Assembly (NCBI GenBank): GCA_963978905.1
Contig: OZ022258.1
Coordinates: forward strand, 51,816,591 to 51,880,590
DNA: 64,000 nucleotides
Origin: Trichostrongylus colubriformis
Lineage: Eukaryota; Nematoda; Chromadorea; Rhabditida; Trichostrongylidae
Reading direction: 5' to 3'
The notes below the pieces were generated by a model, which saw only the letters and a list, made by a program, of their open reading frames with translations, did not search any database and was not told the origin of the DNA. The position numbers were made by a program, and so were the translations under genes. Of this stretch, positions 36,238 to 49,671 are shown piece after piece. How positions within the stretch are numbered: the stretch's first letter is position 1; each line of letters begins with the position of its first letter.

Positions 36238-38920
36238 ACTGTACACAAAGCAGAGGTTTTAGCTTCTTCACAATCGGGTATAAGGCATCAGACCAATATG
36301 CCAATATGCAACACTTTTTCATAATGTGCGTATGATCTCAATAGCTTATAAAATGTTTGCGTTTATTCTATGTTGAAACTAAAGGGATTTCGGTTAGCAT
36401 GGCTTGGTGAAAACTTAAACCCCTACTTTCATTTATTCAAAGGTCCATCTCGCGATTAATGTGGGCGTATTGCGCTCCTTACTGTAAGAGGGGGTTCTAC
36501 CTCACTCACCACACAAGAAAAAAGAAACGGAAAACCTTAACACCAAAAATAAGAGTTTCTCATCACAGTCCCTTGTACACTCTGCCTAGAAACGAGTATT
36601 CGCTTGGTGGTATCACTCGAATTTCAACGATGTCATCTGTTGGTCCTGGTCACGTCATCTCACCATTAGAATTTCTGTCTTAAGTTAACTTGTCATGATG
36701 GTTCGCAAGCTTCCTTCGCCAAGTAGCCATGTTGGATATCAGTCCGTTCAGAGCCAGGCGGTTGGGTGGGCGCGCCTTCATGGAGTTCAAGCGGGAATGT
36801 CGCCGTGAGGATACCCTCTGTCGCCGCAAAAAGAAGTGCAACTAAGCGGTTCCCCAAGAATCTATCTGCCCTTAGAAGGTGAGCGACTAATCTGATTATC
36901 GCGTGGTGTGCATTCAAGCTATAATGCCTGTTTATAGCAGTGATGAGGTAACAGAAGTGTACTTCATCTCGGGCAAAGTAGTTGATTATGGGATGTTCAT
37001 TGCGTTCCTAGTGGTTTTTTTTTTCTTATCCTGTGTTTACTGCAACATCCTCACTGATGTTTACTTATGTGAGTGATTTTCAGTTCGACTTACTGGAAAT
37101 GCGTTTTCGGGACATGGAAATCATGCAAATAACCCTTTATTCTTGGAGCTTCGGGCAGTCATTCCTTACAAGTCACTGGAATTCATCAGGTTGCTACGGA
37201 CTACCACGTTGGTGACTATTTTAGATGAGGTCCAATACACGTAAACGGACAGCTCACTCTTAACCAACATCTGTATTTCGCAGGCTCGTTCTCAAATCAA
37301 CAGTTTCCAATGGTTCGGCAGCGAGTTTGTCACTGTCGCTTCAGACTGTTGAATGTCTTCATCTTCACCATCTGTCTTGTTTCCTCATTGAATGTAGGAT
37401 TACATTATTTTGAATTCCTTTCAATATCCTCAACAAAACCCCTCGGTGATTTGTCGGTCCCCGCGATGACGCTCCAGAAATGCGCTGTGTGCGGCTCGGA
37501 AGGGGTAACGGCGCCCTGACGTGGAGGTAATCGATATGTGAAACGATGGTTTTTCTTTCTTCGCGAGAGACGCAAGGGCATACACCACCACTGTTCCCGC
37601 TTTGTACGACAAGGTATAGTAGAGTGAATCGGAACACAATTTCTCGTAGATATGCGAATTGCAAAACGGCGTAAATTATACTCAGTGAGCAGGTTGTGGT
37701 GCGGCGAGACTTTGGACAGGTATTCCAAGTTCCGTCGAACAACTAATCACTCTTTCTCTGTGTTGATCGAATGAAGGAATGGTGTCACCTTCGTCCTGAA
37801 TCACGTTTGTACTTTATGGCCTGTCAATCTCAAAAGTGGACGCTCTGACTTCGACGAAGCAGAAGGATACGGTTTTTCGTGCTGAACAGCCTTGATACGT
37901 TGTAGTATGAACACTTTCCGCATGACAGGTATATATCGACTTCAAGAGGTCCCACATAGTAGCTACTGATTCTTCACTGAAGTGGCCTTTCGCTGATTTC
38001 TTGTAGGATGAACAACGCGAAGACTGCAGAGTCGCACGACAATCCTCTTCAAGTCTCACTACATTCAATATTGATGATTGTCCAGTGTAAAGGCACATCT
38101 CCTCGATAAATTCCCATTTTTTCGAGAATTTGAACCTGTGGTGACACATCAGCACTCGGAGGACACTATCTCGCCAAATAATTGAAAGCTTGGTTAGTTG
38201 AGTATGAACAGTCGACGATAGAATGACGAGAACAGGTGGTGATGGGTTGCATAGCCTAACTTCACCTATTATCTGTTGTGATAATATGCCCAAAATTCAA
38301 ATTTGTAGTAGAAGTATGAACGAAATGTGACAGAAGGGCGCAATGCAATACGCATACATCTACCACGATTTGTGTGTTATTCGGTGATAACTCATAACCA
38401 TGAGTTGTATTGGCAGCGCACAATATTTCGGTTAAGCAGGAAAACAATATTGTTGAAAAATGTATAGCAGTGATTCACGATAATCTAATTGAACTCGGTT
38501 TTAGACTAGTAGACATTTCTGAAAGAGACGTAAGTAACACAACGAAAAAAGATCAATAATTTCAGGATTTTCCACGGAAACAGAAACAATATTCTAATCA
38601 CGCAATAATTGAACATATAATTTTGAATAATACAGCAAACAAGTTGAACATTCAGTTCTTTGTACCCGTTCATAACGGAGGTAGACAAACATGAAACAAC
38701 AACAGATTGAAAGTCAGTTCATCACGGAACACAGTCGCTAACAAAATTACCCTCATAGGAATATTAAACTTCTCTGTAACCACTGTTACGAAGGATCACG
38801 GTTCCCAGAAATTTTTCCTCACCCGCTGGGCAGTCGGTTTACCAGGAAAGAGATCTTTGTCATACATGCTTCTGTTTTCAAAAGGATTCGTTGGTGGGGA
38901 TCGTTCTAAAAAAACATGTG
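36238..38920. other. Spacer without a supported gene
   Basis: The longest frames (37365-37742 and 37814-38293, both minus) show no recognised motif. Overlapping frames on both strands around 37400-37740 fit non-coding sequence. The block at about 36885-36915 (GACTAATCTGATTATCGC, TGTGCATTCAA) matches one near 23310 and marks a dispersed repeat. Confidence 0.4.
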
Positions 38921-41900
38921 CTATAATTGAGAGCTGCTGATGTCTGCCGAAAACTGATCGGTGCCGAAAACAGGGAGATACATGGGCAGCTCCAAGGAGC
39001 AGGATGCATTTGATATCCTACTCTTCACCGTTGAAAAAGCATATATGTAATTAAAACAATCCCCTTTGACTACCTATAGAAACGAAGAAAAGGGAAACGT
39101 TAGATTGGTATCATGCGCCGCTAAAAGCCATCAACATGCGGTCTAGATAAGGTATTTGCATACCGATATCAACAAAATAATAATGAAAACAAAGAAATTA
39201 CTAAAATTCGACGTACCAACTGTGCTTTCATTGGATGCTTCACCTTGGTGCCATGGTAAGGGCGAACTCGAAAATCGTATTCGTCTTGAAAAATTTTACA
39301 CTTATTTCCTAGTACTCACAGTAGAAATCAGTTGCAAAGCAAAAACCTACTCTGTTTCCGTCTTGTTTTGTTGAACAGAGCGACTAGGAGAACCAGTGTT
39401 CGCACGAGACAATGAGATCGGACCATTAAAGGGAATAGCAGCCGGAACCGCACTACGAGAAGCATCCTGAACAAATCACTTCTACGTGAACATTCATTGT
39501 CTGAGAAGGGAAAGGAATGAATAAAAATGCCAGAAAACCAAAAAGTAACTAGTCTGCGTAAAACAACTTGTCATTGTTTGCTCAACCGCAATATTCGTTA
39601 ATTGGTGAAGGCCTATGCAAAAGATGGAAAGCAAGTATCCTCCCATGTTTGTGGAGGTAGATGACAACATTAGATTAAAAATCTGCAGAAATAACTCACG
39701 ACGCTCTCCAAATAGTCGACTATGCTGGACTTCCTTTTCCGAGGCTCCTTGCGTGAGAGCATTCCTTAAAAAACGATCAAGGTACTTATTTAATACATTT
39801 CAATATTCAACTGTCAAAAATGGAAAGCAATAAAATGATTAAAAAGTATGCACCTTGATACGCGGCTGGTTGTTCCACAGGAGGTTTTATCTTATTCGGG
39901 ATCTCCATGTTAAAGAAACGAGGTGCTGTTTCTTTAGCAAGAATGGGCGCCTCCGTCGTACTACTCTAAATGACAAAACAATGGAGATCACATCACTACT
40001 ACTAGTCTATTCGGAAATTCTCTTCTGACGATCTGCATTTTCTCACATGTGAATTACCTGAGTAAGAAACCTAGTAAAAGAAATTTCAAAGGGAGCGAAT
40101 TGTCAAATACGCTAAGAAGGGTAACACCTCAAGGTGTAACCTCACCCCGGCAGCAAAAGTAACCATGCAATTGTATAGCAGTTCACAAGATACGGTACTT
40201 AGAAATAACAATTAAATAAGTAAAAAACATAAGAAAGGACAGAAACTTCGCAAAAAAAAGATGATATACCGTTCCATTATCCCGATTATTAGCTGGTAAA
40301 CGGTCGTTCCTCCCTTCAGCTGAACGTGGCTGCTTTGCTAAACGAGGTCTCGGATATGACGAAAGACAGCGAATATAAACTAAGTTCTGACTTGGAAATT
40401 TCTCAATTTGGCAACTTACCGCCTTCAGCACATCTGGGCGAGGCCACCGTTGCTACTTGTTTGCCCATTGAACGGTCAGTAATGACAGGTCCATTGAATG
40501 GGATAGATTTCCTTGCAGGAGCAAATGCGGATGCTTGCCTCTTCGTAGGAATAGGAGTAGGATTGAAAAAAGACACTGGTGGAGAAGAGTTGGCTTTTCG
40601 ATCCTGTAGGATTGCTACATTCTGCGAGGTCATTATCATACAGACAGCTGCACAATAAAGCAAGCACTTACTTTTGGCAACCAAGATGAAAACGGGGAGT
40701 CGGGATCCTCAGAAGGAGTTGACACAACGGGAACGACTTGCACAGCTACGTTGCACGTCGTTCTGACAACCGTTCCAGGCGAATTATTCTGTTCCTCCTG
40801 CGTGTGGCTTCCGGCTCAAATAAGTCAGATTCGGCAAGTTAATCCATTACACAACAACAATAATGAATATGCCTTCAGCGCAGGTACGTGAACGGTAACT
40901 GACCCTCATTACTGATCGAAAATGAAGCTCCACCTGAATCTGTAGGCGTGCCGGACTTTCCATCTGAGCCAGATAAGGCAGGACTGCTGGCAAAAGCACT
41001 CTGCTTCTCGACTGAAAAGATATGAGCATTAGTGTACTACGCATCATGGCTATGGGACTACCACGAAATAGTGCAATTCTAAACTTGCCACACTCTCGAA
41101 GAAAATGTAAGGACCACCAAAGATATTTTGCTGAGAAACTCAATTCCAGTGACACTGGAATTTGGGACATACTTCACCAAAACAAAAATATAGGAGCGCC
41201 TAAGAAAACCATGTTCCGTTATTAGTTCAACCCAATCTCTCACACCCCAAACCGTGTGGCACATGAGGCCGAGTTCCTGTTGATGACGACAGAATCAAGG
41301 GGGAGTCAGGAGGCAAAACCTTTTTTTCGTACGTTTTGATAGTAACGCGATACAAAGAGGAAGCGAGACGAAGCATGCCATGCTTCCCTATCGGAAGACT
41401 TTCCACCGAGACTGGCTAGAAACAAAGGGTCGTTCACGCATCTCCCCGGTATCTTACGACTCTGTCAAAAGCTACATCGAATATGAACCAACTGACACAT
41501 TTGAGTCAAGTGGGATACGGAGCAGAAAAGCGCGAAAGCTGTACCACTTAGGAATCGAAAAATCATTACGCGCTTTGGGTCCACCTTATACCCAGTATAA
41601 TCAATGGGCTTTGCAAGATTACAAGTTGCGATAGCACTGGGACGAGGAAGAAACCATAAGAAATGTTCGGCTGACCATGTAACAAATCTTCCGAACATAT
41701 GGGCTTGATAACATATTTTGAAAGGAAAATGCTCAAATCATAAATATTTGTTGATTACGACAACGATAAAGCTGAAGATGGCTACAATAAACAAAACGAG
41801 TAGGTTGGCAAGCACGAGAATAAGGCAAGTTGATAACAAAATTCCAGGACTCATAAAATACACATTAAGAAGAATGGAAATCTCACCTTTGTCTCTAGGT

Positions 41901-44900
41901 TTCGAAATCAACTGGACTGACGACACTTTCCTCAGTTCTTCTAGAATCGAATAATACTATTTTTATAAAGTATATGAGGTGGAATAACTGTACCTTTGAG
42001 TCTGGCGATTTCCGAGATGTTTCGCTCCGCATCCGACTTCCAGGTGTTCAGTTCAAATTTCAGCTTCTCACTATCCTTGGAAAGTATTTTGGATATACGA
42101 TCCGAATGGTCAGCTCGTCGTTGCAGCTGAAAATCAAGCATCAAAAATAGTTTCCTCATCACCATTCCAATCTACTCAAGATGTGTCTATAACTCCTCCG
42201 AATTAAGATTAGTTCGCTAGTCCTTATTGTGGAGGGTTCCATGGAATGTTTTATAAGATGTGTAAGAAGCAGTAAAGTTATCTTCAACATAACTGAAAAC
42301 CAATAAGAAGCTTACATCGACACATTCCTTCCGACACTTCTCCAATAGGACTGTTTTCTCTGCTACGACATCTGTCAAGTGCGCCCGCATTTTATCACTG
42401 ATTTGGCAGTGAGCACACTTCGCATTGTTGGCTGAAATCGAATCGCTGTTCAATCGTATTTGAAATCGAATTTTTGGTAGCAAGGAGCAAGAACACTCAC
42501 CAACGTATAACGTGTCATTCAGTTTCCTTTCTGCTCTGTCCCTGGCCTTATTCGCAAGTATCACATCACGATCTCGAGCGCTTATTTCTCTGAAAAACAG
42601 CAGTCATGACTTGCTGCGAAAGAAGAAAGGAAATGCAGAATACCTCAGATATCCGTCGGCACGCTCTTCCACTGCCTCCTTTTCTTTGATGTGCAAGTCG
42701 ATTCGTGTCTAAAACGAGAGCATGACTATCGATAACATAGCTGCCGGTAAACGGTAACCGCCTCACTGGAAGCCCAATAATTCATTACAATCGATATTTA
42801 TCTCACCACATGAAAACTATCTAAACTCTCAAAGAAAATACCAATTCGAGTTGTTCAAATCGATGATTACCTACGAGAGAAAATAGAGCTCCTTACACAA
42901 TCTTGCATAAAAAATCCGAATGGTAGTAAAAAAGAACACATACACTGAGCAGCCGATTCTTCCTCTCAACGTCATCTATTTTTCGCTGAACTTCTTCTTT
43001 TTGAGCCTGAAAATTCAAAGTAGGATGAACGAAGTAAGCAATTACTGGAAAATTACGTGTATGCCGTTTATTCTACGAATGTTTACACACTTGTCCAGAC
43101 GACATAAACACACATGGAAAAGAAAACGAATCACAGAAGGAGAATTCGAATAGTCGAGATCAAGTCATGTGTCATCTTCAGCAAAACCCCGCCAGCGAAA
43201 TCCTTCCTTGGAATCATGCTTTCTTTTGAAAATTGTCGAAAACAAAATCGGCCGCAGTGCATCGTACAACAGGCGCTTCCAAGAAAAAAAAAAGAAAAAG
43301 GTAAAAAATGAGAGACACTTACAGCAATATTATCTATGCTTTTCTTAGCCTCGGCAACAAATTCTTCCTGGTAGAACGAAAACTCTCCTTTCAACACTCC
43401 GATAGTATCCCGTAAACGGCGAAGATCCGAAGTATACTCGTCTCTGTAATAAATTAGTTTGGCAATGAACGCAACCCAATTACAGAAGTGGTGGAATCGC
43501 TATTATCAAACGGAGCGAATGGAAACGAACCCAAATTTCTTAATCACCGAATTCATAAGATTAAGAACACTATGTAGGCGTTTGTTTTCTTCTTGCACCC
43601 TGTCCAGCTCATCAGACTGTCGCTTCAAAAGCTGCTGAGTGATCATCAGCCGACGAGAAACATAGGACGGCAATGAGACCGGCTCATCGGCCGTTGAGCT
43701 ACAATTTCACGTATTGTTTTTTGAACCTCAACTGAGGAGAACTTGAAAATTCGTACCCTGCACAAAGTTCCGCCTGACCATTTATCAGTTGATCAATAAG
43801 AATTGAGAAAAAGTGGGCCCCTCCCATCGTTTGAGTCCCGCACTCGTTAGTACTTGAAAGACCGTAACCATTAGAGATTAGTGAATTCTGAAACAATGCT
43901 GTCAAAGAGATACGTTGAACCGAATGTGCTCCAAAACAATGAAGAGTTCAAGAAGTTGGCTACCGTCAGAATCTCCACATTTTCTGAGAGTGATTCTCAA
44001 TAAAAATAAAAAACAACTGATGCTTTAAAAGGCTTTTGCGCCGTTGTACAGGTTTTTCAAGAGCTACCTGGTATCTATTGAGTCAATTTTTCTGAAGCAT
44101 AATTGTTTCAACGCACATTTGTAAGGTTACAGAGGCAGATACTACTTGGAAAATGAAAACTTAAGCAATGTATCGCCTACAATAGGTAGAGGGTTCCGAA
44201 TCGAAGGAGGTTGAACTGGAACTACTTCATACACGTATCCTTTTCGAAGTTTCTTCGGCCCGTATGTTAATTCAGACTGAAACTGCACATTTTAAACTAG
44301 TGTCACAATGCGTGTTAACGACGTGATTGAAAGGATACCTTGGTGGGATCAGAAGGGTTATTCTTCATTCGTTTTGAGGGAGAACGTGAAGATGAATCCT
44401 TTGGCTTATTGCTACCAGAGTTACCGACCTTTTTGCTATCCGTCTGAGCAGTGAGTAATTATGGGAGGGATAGAATCGAAACGAAAAAGAACCGATTACA
44501 AGAGATCATAAAACCCCACCTTCGTTTTACTTAACGGAGCAGTCTTCTTCCGACTAGTTTGCTTTTGCCTTCTTCGGCCTTTCTGACAACCTGGCGTAGC
44601 TGACATTTCAGCAGTGTTATCTGTGAATTATTCCGTCATATATTAGGTTGTCCCGAAAGTTCCGGAACACCTCGACAACTTTTTCAAATTTATTTCTTTA
44701 CAACATGAACATATTTCAGTCAACAAGACATGTCGTTCCTGTAGAGTAGAAAATTCTCTTCCGAATGATATATGACATGCTTCAAAAGGCTTTATGTTGT
44801 AAAGAAATAAATTTGAAAGTAAGGCGTCGAGATGTTCCGGAACTTTCGGGACAACCTAATAGTTGATGCACAAACTCTATCAAAACCTACAAAACTGAGT

Positions 44901-47900
44901 AGAACCTCGAGCAGGTAGGGTAGCGAAAAATGAGTGAGTAACAAAACTGGTACATTGAAACAATAATAAGAATTACCGCTGGGAGCTTCACTTTCATCAC
45001 ATGGCACAGTTAATAATTGATCATCAGGCGCCACAGATGGCGGCTGTTGCAACTGTTCATCATGTGGCTCGTTTGGCGACTGATCATCATGTAGTACTGC
45101 TGGTAATTGTGAATCAGTTTGTGCCGCTGAGAAGAGTTGTTCATCAAATGGTAGAGATGGCGGTCGTTCATCAGCTGGTACAGATGACGATTGTTCATCG
45201 GAAGACACCGACGGCGGTTGTTCTTCGCACGAGCGATTTGGCACTTGGTCGGTGACATAGCACGCTGAAAAACAAGCAAATAAAGTTTACCAATGATTGC
45301 ACAAGAGTTTTTTCGAGTACCTTTTGAACTTCCATCAGCCTCAGCTAAATGCATAGCATCGTCTTGTGAAAGTTGAGTCTTACAATCGGCCTTCATCTGT
45401 TCAAGGATAGCAGAACCTATAATCAACGGAAGAGTAAACGTTGACTTTTTTGCACTTCTGAAGAATATAAGGCCAAGCTAGTGCAATAAAAAACAAGACC
45501 ATCGCATTAATCGAAAGTTCTTCTGCAACGATTTCTCAAAATCTCTCAAAAGTGACATTAAGAAACCAACCTTCCGGGATTTGGACAAAGGAATTAGTAA
45601 CTTTATCGTACGCGTAGTAGTCGCCAAAAAACTCCGCACATTCCTTCCGAGCGCAGCAATAGCGCCAAATAAAGGCCCCATAAGTGGATTCCACCGGTTG
45701 CTGAACTATATCAATGAAACAGGGACAAAGTTCGATAGAGTTTGTACCACCGAAAAAAACAGTTTGGACGAGCTCATACCTTCGAGATTCTCCTATAATG
45801 TATGAACTGAGGTTCGTCATTTGAGCCGCAAATCGGACAAAGACCACCCTCATCTGCCTGCGTATCTGAAATTGGACATTCGAACAAAAGAAACCAGTAT
45901 ATCATTTTAATTCTGACTAGCACGATCGGATATCTAGAGTACATTGGCAACATAGTTCATGATGATTACGGACGAATAAAATTCCGAAACGTAGGATAGA
46001 GTAACATGCACCTTGAGACCGGAAAGGGTAAATCTGGCAGACTGTGGAATATGAAGGCAGGGATGCTCAGCAATGTAACTGTAAGAAAGAACGATACAGA
46101 GCGGCGAAGAGCCCGAAGGATAGGTAGGAACCCTCTTCCCTCTGTCACCCTTCTGTGTAACTAGCTGGGGTGATCTGCAGACGGGCAGAGAGGCTAAATC
46201 AGCCGACCGCGAACTTTGCCCCGCCTTCGCCGGCTGCAGGACTGCAGGACGATACGCCGGGCGACGGAGTCGTGATGAGACCTCAAGCCGCGCCTTCAAT
46301 GCGAGTTTCGCTACATATTACTTCTTCTGAATTGGTTTGTTTCAGAGAACACGTATCCACAGTTCTCACTTTTCCCTTACCACTCCTGATGCCTTTAGAA
46401 GGAGCCTTTAAAAGGGTGACTGAACGGTAGAACTGGACTTCCAGTAAGCTACAGGGACGTTAGAGATATACAACATCTCGCTTCCTTTTTCAAACCAAAT
46501 ATAGACAGTTTGGGACTTCGAAACAGTCGCATCAAAACTTTGCACGTCTAGAAAAGTCACACAGGTTGGCCACGTTCTCGACCTCGAAAGTTCTCAAATA
46601 TATCCCCAAAAAATGCGGTTGAGAAAAAACAATTTTCGAACATACCATTTGAAGCTTCGTTAGTGGTACCTTCAACATTGTCCTCTTCGCTGACACCGGC
46701 GTGGTTCTGCAAATTAGTACTGCGTACGAGAAACAATTTTCAAAAAAAAAAGAAGTACAAACCTCGTCCGTGGGCGAAGACTCATTGCTGCTAGCATTCG
46801 ACTGACGCATTGCGTTGGCCACTTCCTCCTCTGTCGGTTCCTCACCGTCAAAGTTGACGATATCACCGTTGGTTCCTGACTCTTCTTCTCCCTTCACTGA
46901 ATCAGGCGTGAGCTCTTTCGTGGAATTCAGTGCCTAGACATGAGGATGAAAAATAACACCTCCACCAAGAAATCATCCCAGAATGCGCCGTGCACCAAAA
47001 TTTCTAGCCAATAAAGATGTAATGCGTTCAAAAAATATTCAGTGGCAGAGAAAAAGTAATGGAAAGGAAATATCATATCAAAATGAAGCAAGGATACAAA
47101 ACTACAGCAGCATATTTAAGATGAGTGACTCTAGTTTTGACTGGAACTGCTACCGAATTTGCTAGTGTCTTTTATTGGGTTAGCTAGCTTTTCGGCGGAT
47201 TCGCCTACACGGTCCCTACAAGGGAAGAATCCAAGTACTCCATGTCATGAGTCTGTTTCATACTCAACCTTACACGACTTTCTGCGTCAACTAGTCAATG
47301 AGATTTTTGTCGAGTAACCCACGAAAATCAGGAATAGAAAGTGTGCAGCCAATGCTCCAGTGAATTACGAATCACCCAATGCATCTGTAGAAGAGCACTC
47401 TCTTGAACACAGGGAAGATGCTTTCCATCCCAACTGGGCACACTTAGCAGCCAGTGCTCCAGTGAATTACGAATCACCCAATGCATCTGTAGAAGAGCAC
47501 TCTCTTGAACACAGGGAAGATGCTTTCCATCCCAACTGGGCACACTTACAGCGAGAAACTAGGGTGGTGTTCGGATCTGGTGCTAGTATAGAGCAAACGC
47601 GATTAACTATCGGTGCTACATTCCCCGTTCACAAACCCTTTTATCTCATCGGACCGACTCGTCATCTGTGGACCATGTCCAAGCAGAATTGATGGATCTG
47701 ACACAGGTAAAATCACCGGTTACACCTGACAAATACGGACTGTTTCGAGTTTGAAGATTAAGACAATATTCCATCTCATGCTGAAATGGTGCCTTGACAA
47801 GGAGGGAGCAGGTATCCTACTGTGAACGCTATTTTTAGCTATGTATGAAAAAAGAAGACCCCTTTCCTTCTCTACTGAAGTTCCTCTCACAGATGCTCAA

Positions 47901-48414
47901 GTGAGCATCCTTTTATAAAGATGCCTCCCCCCTCACTGCGATAGCACCCGATCTGCGAACAGCCAAAATGTATTCGGTTCACACGGCCGAGTTCAACAAG
48001 TGCCGCTTTAATGAACTACATTACATATGTGAAACAACAACATTGCAAGGACCGACATTGTTCTAAAATTTCTCATATTGATCTCTGATCAAGGGCTTCC
48101 CAAGAATAGGACGTGCGCGTTCCGAGGCGAGTTTTTCGAAGGTGGACGAGTCAACAACATTGGTCGGGACGGGAACGATATCGGTTTATGCTGCTTACGG
48201 GTGGCGAAAAGGGGGTTCACCAAGACTGAGTGAAGTAACATAGACAGTATAATCCTATGGATCCAATACCATCATTAAATGCGAATACTATTATTGAATT
48301 CCCAGTTGAATTTAGCAGCGATAAAGAAATGAAAGTATGAAAATGTGAGTCGTAAATTACAATGAAATTATCAACAAAATTAATTTGAGAGGAACTCACC
48401 TCACAGTCATTCAT
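38921..48414 (-). CDS. Unrecognised coiled-coil protein with Cys cluster, 27 exons
   Basis: Minus-strand exons: 48400-48414, 46763-46933, 46646-46706, 45780-45865, 45571-45700, 45321-45416, 44977-45264, 44520-44620, 44339-44443, 44181-44276, 43757-43887, 43531-43698, 43323-43443, 42944-43006, 42644-42708, 42501-42589, 42316-42431, 41994-42126, 40904-41011, 40672-40814, 40420-40603, 40270-40379, 39854-39965, 39700-39764, 39394-39466, 39244-39266, 38921-38953. Phases join throughout, giving about 961 residues. I do not recognise the family. Regions: acidic Ser/Asn-rich start; CPIC (92-95) and CCARKEC (126-132), possibly a zinc site; DEQ-type acidic repeats (187-282); a basic KGRRRQKQ/RKK stretch (283-316), perhaps a nuclear signal; ELTYGPKKLRKGYVYEVVPV (352-371); a coiled coil (about 430-680) interrupted by CAHC; and a Ser/Pro-rich tail with IPFNGP twice. 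A scaffold or chromatin-associated role is only a guess. The tiny first exon and the last three exons are the least certain. Confidence 0.75.
44643..44859. mobile_element. 217-bp mariner-type MITE
   Basis: The inverted ends of about 65 bp start TTAGGTTGTCCCGAAAGTTC and continue to a shared AAATTTATTTCTTTACAACA block. TA flanks both sides (44641-44642, 44860-44861). The terminal sequence and TA target match mariner elements. It lies in the intron between coding exons 44977-45264 and 44520-44620 of the minus-strand gene. Confidence 0.88.
46080..46430 (+). repeat. Dispersed repeat, copy B
   Basis: This stretch carries the same ordered blocks as copies at 27055-27420 (inverted) and 62100-62420: GAGGCTAAATCAGCC, CGTGATGAGACC, GCGAGTTTCG and CTTCTTCTGAATTGG. 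It lies in an intron of the coiled-coil gene. Confidence 0.6.
47346..47549. repeat. Tandem duplication of 102 bp
   Basis: Two nearly identical 102-bp units lie head to tail, differing mainly near the junction (CAGCCAATGC against CAGCCAGTGC). The unit length is a multiple of three and the plus strand stays open through both (YESPNASVEEHSLEHREDAF in each). It lies inside the first intron of the minus-strand gene, and no exon boundaries were seen for it. Confidence 0.85.
47788..47948. repeat. hAT-type MITE, decayed copy
   Basis: It matches the element at 28416-28622, including CTATTTTTAGCTA near the left and CACTGCGATAGCACC at the right end. The left end is mutated (GGTGCCTTGAC) and no target duplication remains. 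Confidence 0.7.
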
Positions 48415-48502
48415 TTCGGGGTCACAACCGCCGATGTGTCTTACAAAGAACTGCAGCTAGGTTTGTGATCGCCAGCGCTGGTATAATGGAAACTAGGTAA
48501 CT
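48415..48502 (-). other. 5' untranslated segment of the minus-strand gene
   Basis: On the minus strand an ATTTTCAG acceptor just above 48502 is followed by about 88 bases with stops in all useful frames, then ATG AAT GAC TGT GAG and a GTGAGT donor. This fits a trans-spliced leader or 5' untranslated exon whose coding part is only five codons. Confidence 0.45.
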
Positions 48503-48718
48503 CTGAAAATTTGAAGAATGCCAATCGTAATCTTCGAACGAGGGCAACTCGAGAACACGGCCTTGGCAGTGCGAAACCACGAAGTCATTGCTGAATCTAT
48601 AGCCTATCTAACATTAGTGACTACGAACAACATAAAATATCTATGAAAACCTGTTTTTTGCATGCTGAGCCCAGCGAAGGTGAGCTGTGCCCGAGAAACC
48701 ATTTAAAATAGAATATAC

Positions 48719-48963
48719 GGTAGCATTACTCGGCAAAGAGGATTCTATAAGTTTAGGCGCTCCACTGAGCTCAGCGTTCCGCGTTCTTTTTGCCTAGGTT
48801 TTCAGTCTAAGCCTTGAATTAGGGGGAACCCTACTCCCCTAAAGTAAGGTTTAGGCAAAAATATACATTATATACATTTTAGTACACAAACTGATGACTG
48901 CGGAAGTTTCCAGTGAGGTACGACAGCGCGACAATGAGTGCTCCTCCCAACCACCGTAGCACC
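48719..48963. repeat. hAT-type MITE, strongly decayed copy
   Basis: Internal blocks TCTAAGCCTT, GGTTTAGGCAAAAATATAC and the right end CCGTAGCACC align with the intact copies at 28416 and 49845. The ends have lost most of their symmetry. Confidence 0.5.
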
Positions 48964-49671
48964 CAAATATCTCTACAGATTACTCACTTGCAAAATGAAA
49001 ATGGGAAACAACGATTCACAGTCACCTGTTCTGAAGAACAAGTTTTTTGAGGAGTTTCATTGTAGTAATATGACAGCGTGAAGAGTAACGAAGAAAATTG
49101 TGAAAATTACAAAAAATGAGGGCGGCAGCAAAAAAGGGACATATCCTTTGAGGTCGATGAGGCACGAGTTAAGTATGACCTCTTAGAATCGAAATCGCGA
49201 CTTGTCTGCGTTCGCGTCAGGACGTCCGACATTGGCGAGCGCCATTCATTGGCGCAATTCCAGTCGATGGCAATGCGATTGGCGGCCGCTCGCATGGCGC
49301 CATCGTTGTCCCCCCTCATCGCACTGCTGCTCGTCGTTGTGCTATTCTACTTCGTCTTTTTTTCAGAAATAGATAAAAAGCCTTGAACTGCCACTTCCGT
49401 GGTCGGCGATCGATGCAGATATTCAGCTCAAAATTCACTGAAAACCTGGTTGTGTTGAAGGTGAAGAATGGCACAGAATCGGTTGAGAATCGCACCGATA
49501 ACACGTGGTGATCGATAAGCACATTCATCGTTGCCCATCGATCTCAGCCAATTCGCTTTTTCCTCGGCCTTGTTGTGGCGCGAGTGGGGACACTACTAAT
49601 CGATAGCAGCCCACTGAATTCAGTGGAAATTGTTTTCGCAAGAAACGCTTCTGGAAGATTCCTTGTATTTG

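Noticed and set aside
37814..38293. 159-codon minus-strand open frame
   Set aside because: No recognised retroelement or host motif and no splice context. A transposon relic is possible but not demonstrable.
47346..47549. CRISPR-like direct repeats
   Set aside because: There are only two adjacent units without spacers, in a eukaryotic genome; it is a simple tandem duplication.
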